Shown one piece after another: positions 5,688 through 9,895 of a stretch of 9,895 bases of DNA; positions within the stretch are counted from its first letter, which is position 1, and the number at the start of each line of letters is the position of its first letter. This DNA comes from Myxococcales bacterium UBA1238 (lineage in GTDB: Bacteria > Myxococcota_A > Bradymonadia > UBA7976 > UBA1532). The translations under genes were made by a program, and so were the position numbers. Under the pieces are notes generated by a model. It had not been told where the DNA came from and did no database searches. It saw only the letters and a list, made by a program, of their open reading frames with translations. Location of the stretch: positions 53,245-63,139 of the forward strand of contig DBWM01000045.1 of NCBI GenBank assembly GCA_002309015.1, written 5' to 3'.

Positions 5688-6680
5688 ATGAACGCATGGC
5701 GCGCATCTTTGTTACTGATTTCTTGTTTGATTTCGCAGGCCTGGGCCGATTGCGGATCTGTGACGCGTGAGGGCAGCTGCGACGGCGACGTTTTAACCTT
5801 CTGCAAGGACAATCAGGTCAAAACGTTTGATTGCTCAGAGGACGGCATCACGGGCGCTGTGCAATACAGCTGCGGCTATATCAGCGAACAGATCGGCTAC
5901 GACTGCAAAGGGCCCGCCTGCGACGCAGAGACGGACGAAGGCTATTGCGTAGGCGATGTGGCCGTCTTTTGTTACGAAGAAGCGGGCTCCACCTGGATTG
6001 AACTCGATTGCAAAGCGGAATACGGCTCCAAATATTATTGCGCCGGTGGCTATTGTTACGACGGCAGCGAGATTGAGAACGAAGGCTGCGCAGATGTGCC
6101 TCCCCAGGGGCGTTGTGACGGTCAAATCCTCTCGCTCTGCCTGTGGAGAAATAAGATCACCTTTGATTGCGCCGAAGAAGGCCAGGTTTGCGGCTGGGAC
6201 GGCGACAGTTACAGTTGCCTCAATCAAACCGACGCCGGTTTAGAGGGCCATGAAGACGCGGAAACGGATTCCGGCGTTTCGGATGCGGGAACAGCAGACG
6301 CGGAAACGGATTCCGGCGTTTCGGAAGCAGATGGCGCAGCGAGCGAAACGGATTCCGGAGCTTCGGAAACAGACGCCGCAGTGAGCGAAACGGATTCCGG
6401 AGATATGGAGGCGGATTCCGGAGCCACAGAAGCGGATTCCGGAGTATCGGAAGCAGATGGCGCAGCGGGCGAAGCGGATGCCGAACCGCCCGCAAGCGGC
6501 GATGCCTCTCAGGATGCGGCTTCAACCGATGCGGGCACGACTTCAAACGCGGATGCTTCGGCCGGGGACGATGGGGGCGATGACGGTTGCAGCGCAGCGC
6601 CGGGGCAAAAAGCGCATTGGGTGCCTGGGCTTTTCCTGCTCGGATTCTGGGGCATCAGGCGTCAGCGGAAGCTTCAGTAA
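5688..6680 (+). CDS. Secreted Cys-rich repeat protein with DSG-rich linker and sorting tag (protein C)
   Basis: A paralogue of B, 330 residues from the ATG at 5688. An in-frame ATG at 5661 touches the terminator T tract and would put charged residues before the signal peptide, so 5688 is preferred; its ribosome site (GGGTGA, 5678-5683) is weak. Residues 1-20 are a signal peptide (cleavage AWA|DC). Module 1 (22-73) has six Cys and begins CGSVTREGSCDG. Module 2 spans about 78-123 and module 3 about 134-177. Residues 181-298 form a linker built from units of the type (A)ETDSGVSEADGAAS, encoded by about 42-bp repeats. The tag starts GCSAAPGQ (Cys301), has a hydrophobic segment ending FWGI and finishes RRQRKLQ; it diverges from the B/D tag and is closer to E. 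No terminator is evident before gene D 77 bases on, so C and D may be co-transcribed. Function unknown. Confidence 0.85.
   Translation: MNAWRASLLLISCLISQAWADCGSVTREGSCDGDVLTFCKDNQVKTFDCSEDGITGAVQYSCGYISEQIGYDCKGPACDAETDEGYCVGDVAVFCYEEAGSTWIELDCKAEYGSKYYCAGGYCYDGSEIENEGCADVPPQGRCDGQILSLCLWRNKITFDCAEEGQVCGWDGDSYSCLNQTDAGLEGHEDAETDSGVSDAGTADAETDSGVSEADGAASETDSGASETDAAVSETDSGDMEADSGATEADSGVSEADGAAGEADAEPPASGDASQDAASTDAGTTSNADASAGDDGGDDGCSAAPGQKAHWVPGLFLLGFWGIRRQRKLQ
6255..6325 (+). repeat. 42-bp-period direct repeat in the linker of gene C
   Basis: A 29-base sequence beginning GACGCGGAAACGGATTCCGG is identical at 6255-6283 and 6297-6325. Further copies of the GGATTCCGG core (coding Asp-Ser-Gly) recur to about 6450 with decreasing similarity. 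The period is a multiple of three, so gain or loss of units would keep the frame. Confidence 0.85.
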
Positions 6681-6757
6681 CTCCTTGTTTTTGGAGCGCA
6701 TTTCCGTTAAACTATACCTCGTTTTTTTCAATCATCCCCTTGTGAAAGGATTTTGTC
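6681..6757 (+). promoter_or_regulatory. Short C-D spacer with ribosome site and weak promoter-like elements
   Basis: The 77-base spacer has no clear terminator. A possible promoter is TTGGAG (6691-6696), 16 bases, TATACC (6713-6718); an alternative is TTGTTT (6685-6690), 17 bases, TAAACT (6708-6713). Both are poor matches. The Shine-Dalgarno AAAGGA (6745-6750) is 7 bases from the ATG. CCTT (6738-6741) can pair with AAGG (6746-6749) around a GTGA loop, partly hiding it. Confidence 0.35.
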
Positions 6758-7882
6758 ATGAAAAAGATTTTGTTGACGACCGCCGTTGCAAGCCTGCTGG
6801 CCGGAAGCGCATTTGCTGAACCCTGCGGGGAAGTGACATCTGCGGGTGTATGCGATGGTGAAGACTCACTTCGCTGGTGTTCCAACGGTGAACTCAAAAC
6901 CGCTACTTGCAGTGATCAAGCTATCACAGGAACCATTGAATATCACTGCGGTTCAGATGGAAAAGGTGGTTACGACTGTGTCAGCAAAACGCAATGCCCT
7001 GATAACATCAACACTGCTTATTGTTTAGGCAATGTTGTTGTTGCTTGTGGGTATAGCGCCTCTGATCCCAATGATTATCGCCGTGCGATGGGCATGCTTG
7101 AGTATGATTGTGCTGATGAGGAAGGCAAAAGATGCTCCGACGGTCTTTGCACCGATCCGAGCGCAAACATGAATTGCCCCTCCTTTGATGGAGTCAGCGA
7201 TCCGAGTGCTGACGGCACAAAGACTTGTTCTGAAGATAAATCAACTTTGATCGAGTGCTGGCATGGCCGATGGGATAAACAACCCTGCGTTCGCTTAAAT
7301 GGCGATGTGGGTCGCTGTGGCGAGCAAGATGGTCTGATTGCATGCATTTATGATGATTCCGACACCGACGCTGATGCTGACGCCGATGCCGATGCCGATG
7401 CTGATGCTGATGCTGACGCCGACTCCGGAATCTCAGATGCCGGTGAAACCGATGCAAGCGACACCGATGCCGAAACCGACTCCGGTACTTCGGATGCTGG
7501 TGAATCGGACTCCGGTTCTTCCGAAACCGACTCCGGAACCTCGGACGCTGGTGAATCGGATTCCGGCAGCAGCGAAACCGACTCCGGAACCTCGGACTCT
7601 GGTTCTTCCGAGACCGACTCCGGAACCTCGGACGCAGGTGAATCGGATTCCGGCGCTTCAACTTCGGATTCCGGCACTTCAACAACCGATTCCGGCACTT
7701 CAACAACCGATTCCGGCACTTCGACAACCGACTCCAGCACCGCAACAACCGATGCCGGCGCGGACGACTCCGATGATGGTGGCAGCGATGACGGTTGCTC
7801 GGCCACACCCAATTCCAGGACCAGCTTCTTAGGATTGCTTCCGCTCTTTGGCGCCCTCTTACTCCGCCGCAAGAAGAACTGA
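6758..7882 (+). CDS. Secreted Cys-rich repeat protein with highly repetitive Asp/Ser linker and sorting tag (protein D)
   Basis: A paralogue of B and C, 374 residues. Residues 1-20 are a signal peptide (MKKIL..., cleavage AFA|EP). Module 1 (23-74) begins CGEVTSAGVCDG and has six Cys. About 80-131 is a second Cys module and about 140-196 a third. The linker starts near residue 199 with nine Asp-Ala pairs. It continues with 17-residue units of the type ETDSGTSDAGESDSGSS, then 7-residue TTDSGTS units. The tag DDGCSATPNSRTSFLGLLP...LLLRRKKN differs from the B tag at very few positions, and the coding DNA is also similar, pointing to recent duplication or gene conversion of the 3' end. By analogy with MYXO-CTERM proteins it should be exported and held at the cell surface, with the linker acting as a flexible stalk. 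AAAGGA precedes the ATG by 7 bases. Two hairpins follow. Binding partner unknown. Confidence 0.88.
   Translation: MKKILLTTAVASLLAGSAFAEPCGEVTSAGVCDGEDSLRWCSNGELKTATCSDQAITGTIEYHCGSDGKGGYDCVSKTQCPDNINTAYCLGNVVVACGYSASDPNDYRRAMGMLEYDCADEEGKRCSDGLCTDPSANMNCPSFDGVSDPSADGTKTCSEDKSTLIECWHGRWDKQPCVRLNGDVGRCGEQDGLIACIYDDSDTDADADADADADADADADADSGISDAGETDASDTDAETDSGTSDAGESDSGSSETDSGTSDAGESDSGSSETDSGTSDSGSSETDSGTSDAGESDSGASTSDSGTSTTDSGTSTTDSGTSTTDSSTATTDAGADDSDDGGSDDGCSATPNSRTSFLGLLPLFGALLLRRKKN
7367..7420 (+). repeat. Nine GAY-GCY hexamers coding (Asp-Ala)9
   Basis: Nine consecutive 6-bp units (GAC/GAT followed by GCC/GCT) encode nine Asp-Ala pairs at the start of the protein D linker. Codon third bases vary between units, so the tract is not perfectly uniform but could still slip. 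Confidence 0.9.
7472..7660 (+). repeat. 51-bp tandem repeats in the linker of gene D
   Basis: Units at 7472-7522, 7523-7573 and 7610-7660 are 51 bp (17 residues, ETDSGTSDAGESDSG-like). A shortened 36-bp unit lies at 7574-7609, apparently missing 15 bp in the middle. All start GA(A/G)ACCGACTCCGG. The missing block keeps the frame and looks like a past recombination or slippage event. Confidence 0.9.
7661..7744 (+). repeat. 21-bp tandem repeats in the linker of gene D
   Basis: Four 21-bp units at 7661, 7682, 7703 and 7724 encode TSDSGTS, TTDSGTS, TTDSGTS and TTDSSTA. Units 2 and 3 differ only at the last base (A versus G). Such near-identity suggests recent amplification. Confidence 0.9.
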
Positions 7883-7908
7883 TCTGCCTTTTTTGTAAAA
7901 GGCATCTT

Positions 7909-7952
7909 AACCCTCACCTGATGTGATCTCGCTCCATGGGTGGGGGTTTTTT
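7909..7952 (+). terminator. Intrinsic terminator of gene D (preceded by a small hairpin)
   Basis: AACCCTCACC (7909-7918) pairs with GGTGGGGGTT (7939-7948) with one G-T pair; the T run covers 7947-7952. Just upstream, GCCTTTT (7886-7892) pairs with AAAAGGC (7897-7903) around TTGT, a second small hairpin directly after the stop codon. Together they should end transcription of the C-D unit. Confidence 0.8.
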
Positions 7953-7981
7953 GTTTGTGCGTCATGCAATCTGCCCGATTG

Positions 7982-7995
7982 CGACAAATTTGTCA
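7982..7995. promoter_or_regulatory. Palindrome GACAAATTTGTC
   Basis: GACAAATTTGTC at 7983-7994 is a perfect 12-bp palindrome, preceded by C at 7982. It is almost the same as the near-palindrome between cysD and fabI (3322-3335) and resembles the site at 640-653. It lies between the gene D terminator and the structured leader of gene E, where an operator could act on the gene E promoter. Confidence 0.4.
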
Positions 7996-8001
7996 GAGTT
8001 T

Positions 8002-8149
8002 TGGTGATTCATTGTTTGCGGAATGGTCTTTTAAAGATTGACGAACGTTGATCAAAATGCGAGCGATCAAACTTTGAATCACCATCTGAGCAAGAATTTT
8101 GTTTCACAGGCGGTCTTTGAATCTTTGTTCGTGCAGCATTGATTCAAGG
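8002..8149 (+). promoter_or_regulatory. Structured leader upstream of gene E with two hairpins able to form alternative pairings
   Basis: Arm 8002-8018 (TGGTGATTCATTGTTTG) pairs with 8068-8084 (CAAACTTTGAATCACCA) in 15 of 17 positions, interrupted only by a TT/TT internal loop. A second hairpin pairs CTTTGAATC (8115-8123) with GATTCAAGG (8141-8149, one G-T pair). CTTTGAATC occurs twice, identical, at 8072-8080 and 8115-8123, so either copy could pair with 8141-8149, and 8006-8011 could pair with 8118-8123. A smaller dyad TTGATC/GATCAA is at 8048-8053 and 8065-8070. There is no open reading frame of note. It matches no riboswitch class I recognise, and whether it is transcribed is unknown. Confidence 0.5.
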
Positions 8150-8180
8150 TGGGAGCGACTTTACTTGTCCAATTGCTGGA

Positions 8181-8198
8181 CTCCTTTGTTTTAAGGAG
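8181..8198 (+). promoter_or_regulatory. Hairpin covering the Shine-Dalgarno of gene E
   Basis: CTCCTT (8181-8186) is perfectly complementary to AAGGAG (8193-8198), with a TGTTTT loop. AAGGAG is the gene E ribosome binding site, 4 bases before the ATG at 8203. In the folded RNA the whole site would be paired, so translation may depend on melting or on refolding of the upstream leader. Confidence 0.6.
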
Positions 8199-8202
8199 AA
8201 TC

Positions 8203-9219
8203 ATGAAATCTGCCTTTTATGCCCTTTTAATGACCGGTCTCTCGACTGCTGCATTTGCTGAAGATTGTGGTGATGTCACCTCAATGGGCAAATGTGACGG
8301 CAGCGTGCTTTCTTTTTGCAATTACAACGGCCAACTGGTGACCAGGGACTGTGCAACTCAGTCGATCACGGGTCAATTTACATATGAATGCAAGGAGATC
8401 TCTGCATCATTTGGCTATGAATGTAAGGCGGAATGCGGAGAGATTACATCGCGTGGCACCTGTATAGGAGACGTCGCGGTCTTCTGTAAAGACGGCGAGT
8501 TCGGTCTTGATGAAATGCATTGTCCATATGGATGTACCAATGGGGAATGTAACGATCCGCCCGCGCATGGATGTGGATCGGTCACCTATGAAGGCATTTG
8601 CGAGAACGGCGTGATCACTTATTGCCTGCAGGACACCCTTCAAACCATCGACTGTCGATCGAAAGGTGGATGTGGACTTGTCAACGGCGTCTACAGTTGT
8701 TTGGAAGGCGACGACGACGACGATGATGACGACGACGTGGACTGTGAAGGCGAGACCAAGAAGGGGAGATGTGAAGGCAACGTAGTTGTATTCTGCGGAT
8801 CCACGGGTGTTTTGCGCCTTCCCTGCAAAGATGGTCTCGTCTGCGGCGAAAATGAAGAAGGCATCATGGACTGTGTGGAGCCCGCAGCTGAAGATGCATC
8901 GGTCACAGACGCAGAAACCGAGACAGATGCCACCACAAATGAAGACGCCGCTGTAAATGAAGATGCCGCCACAACTGAAGATGCAACTTCATCTGAAGAT
9001 GCTTCATTGCCCGAAGATGCAGCAACTACAGAAGATGCCGCTGTAAAAGAAGACGCTGCAGCCGAAAAAGAAGGCGCCGCAGTGATCATTGCAGATGCTG
9101 CGGTTGAAGAAGATTCCTCGTCCGGCAGCGATGATGGATGCTCCTCTGCGCCTGGAAAGTCCGCAGCTCCGGTGATCCTCGCATTGTTTGCCCTGTTTGG
9201 ATTCCGCCGCCGCCGCTGA
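8203..9219 (+). CDS. Secreted Cys-rich repeat protein with four modules, EDAA linker and RRRR tag (protein E)
   Basis: 338 residues from the ATG at 8203, chosen because AAGGAG precedes it and the signal peptide starts there (MKSAFYALLM...; cleavage AFA|ED). Earlier in-frame codons back to 8149 lack both. Module 1 (21-74) begins CGDVTSMGKCDG and has six Cys. Module 2 is about 78-116 and module 3 about 124-166. After CLEGD and a run of nine Asp (8710-8736) comes a fourth module, about 180-224, beginning CEGETKKGRCEG. The linker (about 227-308) consists of 6-residue xxEDAA units. The tag is GCSSAPGKSAAPVILALFALFGFRRRR, the most classical MYXO-CTERM-like of the set. Protein B ends its third module with CVEGDDD, so E looks like a B-like protein with an added module. 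There is no clean terminator after it, and gene F starts 57 bases on, so E and F may be one unit. Function unknown. Confidence 0.88.
   Translation: MKSAFYALLMTGLSTAAFAEDCGDVTSMGKCDGSVLSFCNYNGQLVTRDCATQSITGQFTYECKEISASFGYECKAECGEITSRGTCIGDVAVFCKDGEFGLDEMHCPYGCTNGECNDPPAHGCGSVTYEGICENGVITYCLQDTLQTIDCRSKGGCGLVNGVYSCLEGDDDDDDDDDVDCEGETKKGRCEGNVVVFCGSTGVLRLPCKDGLVCGENEEGIMDCVEPAAEDASVTDAETETDATTNEDAAVNEDAATTEDATSSEDASLPEDAATTEDAAVKEDAAAEKEGAAVIIADAAVEEDSSSGSDDGCSSAPGKSAAPVILALFALFGFRRRR
8938..9063 (+). repeat. Seven 18-bp repeats in the linker of gene E
   Basis: Units of 18 bp starting at 8938 (six complete plus a seventh more divergent one) encode NEDAAV, NEDAAT, TEDATS, SEDASL, PEDAAT, TEDAAV and KEDAAA. 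The constant part is GAAGA(T/C)GC. It gives an acidic, extended, probably unstructured linker whose length can change in frame. Confidence 0.8.
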
Positions 9220-9275
9220 TTTTGGCGGTGAGCGCAACTATTTTTTAAACCCTCACCCCATAGAAAGGCTTCAAC
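9220..9275 (+). other. Short E-F spacer
   Basis: The 56-base spacer contains AAAGG (9264-9268), the probable ribosome site of gene F, 7 bases from its ATG. CCGCC (9210-9214) and GGCGG (9224-9228) form a small hairpin across the stop codon of E, but the T run (9241-9246) lies 12 bases further on. This is therefore not a convincing terminator, and read-through into F is likely. Confidence 0.5.
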
Positions 9276-9895
9276 ATGCGTTTTGCTTTCACTCTTGCTT
9301 GTCTCTTTTTAGCTCAAAACGTTCAGGCAGAAGACTGCGGCTCGGTGAGCGAGAACGGTCAATGTGAAGGAAATGTTTTAAAGCAATGCAAAGATGGCCA
9401 GCTTGAGGTCATCGATTGCGCTCAGAAGGGCGTTCTTTGCAGCACGTACCATTATCAGGAGAAGGCATACGCGGTTTGCGTAACCCCCAATAACCCCTAT
9501 ATTCCCGACTTCTACACCGATTGTGGTCCTGTATCCAATGGAGGATTCTGCGACGGCAATACTGTGGTTTATTGCAATCCCGCCGCAGCAGGCCTTGAGA
9601 TCAACAACTGTATTGATGATCACTATGCCGGATGTCACATGGCGGATGTTGATGGGGAAACAGGAGCGTATTGCTATGCTGCAGACTACGTCGATTGTGG
9701 CGACGTCACATCCTTTGGAACTTGCGAAGGCAATCTTTTAAAGGGCTGCCATCCGTCTTATGGACTGGTCACAAAGGACTGCGCAGAAGACGGCAATGTC
9801 TGTGCTCCTGTTCCCGGCTATGAAGAATATTCCGACTGCCTTCCTCCTTCCCTGGTAGACGGGGGAATCGAAGACGGCGGAAGCGGTCCGGAAGA
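9276..9895 (+). CDS. Secreted Cys-rich repeat protein, 3' end beyond the window (protein F, partial)
   Basis: I translated this frame by hand: 206 codons with no stop, continuing past the right edge. Residues 1-18 are a signal peptide (MRFAFTLACLFLAQNVQA, cleavage before ED). Module 1 (21-68) begins CGSVSENGQCEG with six Cys. Module 2 (83-133) begins CGPVSNGGFCDG and module 3 (141-188) begins CGDVTSFGTCEG. After residue 190 the sequence turns to DGGIEDGGSGPE, the start of an acidic Gly-rich linker like those of its paralogues. A Cys-containing sorting tag is therefore expected beyond the edge but not seen. All three modules keep the opening motif, which makes F the clearest example of the repeat. 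Spacing of 56 bases from E suggests co-transcription. Function unknown. Confidence 0.88.
   Translation, partial: MRFAFTLACLFLAQNVQAEDCGSVSENGQCEGNVLKQCKDGQLEVIDCAQKGVLCSTYHYQEKAYAVCVTPNNPYIPDFYTDCGPVSNGGFCDGNTVVYCNPAAAGLEINNCIDDHYAGCHMADVDGETGAYCYAADYVDCGDVTSFGTCEGNLLKGCHPSYGLVTKDCAEDGNVCAPVPGYEEYSDCLPPSLVDGGIEDGGSGPE

Noticed and set aside
5715..5729. Lipobox LISC in the signal peptide of protein C (Cys13), suggesting a lipoprotein
   Set aside because: From the preferred start the hydrophobic stretch before the Cys would be only about seven residues. The paralogues are all cut at an AxA site just before the first module, which fits AWA|DC here too.
7348..7965. Long minus-strand open frame (205 codons), plus other antisense frames at 7194-7808, 5323-5574, 6220-6546 and 8691-9089
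   Set aside because: They lie opposite the low-complexity linkers. The GAY/TCN/GCN codons of the repeats read as long stop-free Ser/Glu/Val/Arg tracts on the other strand, without ribosome sites or recognisable domains.

Overview
This window looks like a chromosomal segment from a Gram-negative bacterium of the Myxococcota/Bradymonadota kind (the former Deltaproteobacteria). The placement is inferred from the proteins, not from a marker gene. Signal-peptide proteins with Asp/Ser/Ala-rich linkers end in a C-terminal tag of Gly-Cys, a short hydrophobic stretch and an Arg/Lys cluster. This is the layout of MYXO-CTERM and related sorting tags (Synerg-CTERM is a similar alternative). I saw no rRNA, tRNA, CRISPR array or intact transposase.

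Layout: (1) 1-453 is the 3' end of a + strand gene for a surface protein with an acidic linker and the tag. (2) 454-792 is a convergent intergenic region with two copies of a 22-bp repeat, a strong terminator and six more degenerate 22-bp repeats that run into the cysN stop codon. (3) 793-3289, minus strand, is cysD-cysN (ATP sulfurylase), translationally coupled; CysN has an unusual C-terminal extension. (4) 3427-4200, plus strand, is fabI (enoyl-ACP reductase), divergent from cysD. (5) 4502 to the right edge holds five consecutive + strand paralogues, called B to F here. B, C, D and E each have a signal peptide, three to four Cys-rich modules that start CGxVTxxGxC(D/E)G, a low-complexity acidic linker and the Cys-containing sorting tag. 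F is cut by the window edge and is not listed among short open frames because it has no stop here.

Together B to F look like an expanding family of exported, disulfide-rich, surface-anchored proteins. They have diverging Cys modules, repeat-built linkers that could change length by slippage, and in B and D nearly identical sorting tags. Clear terminators after B and after D, and the long leader before E, suggest at least two or three transcription units: B, C-D and E-F. Binding partner and function cannot be read from the sequence. cysDN and fabI are ordinary core metabolism and have no visible mechanistic link to the array.

The most unusual non-coding features are the leader of gene E and the 22-bp repeats around the end of cysN. 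The E leader has a 17-nt inverted repeat, a second hairpin sharing the same arm sequence so that alternative folds are possible, and a hairpin that covers the Shine-Dalgarno. The two 22-bp arrays face inward and resemble the multi-site ends of DDE-type transposons.
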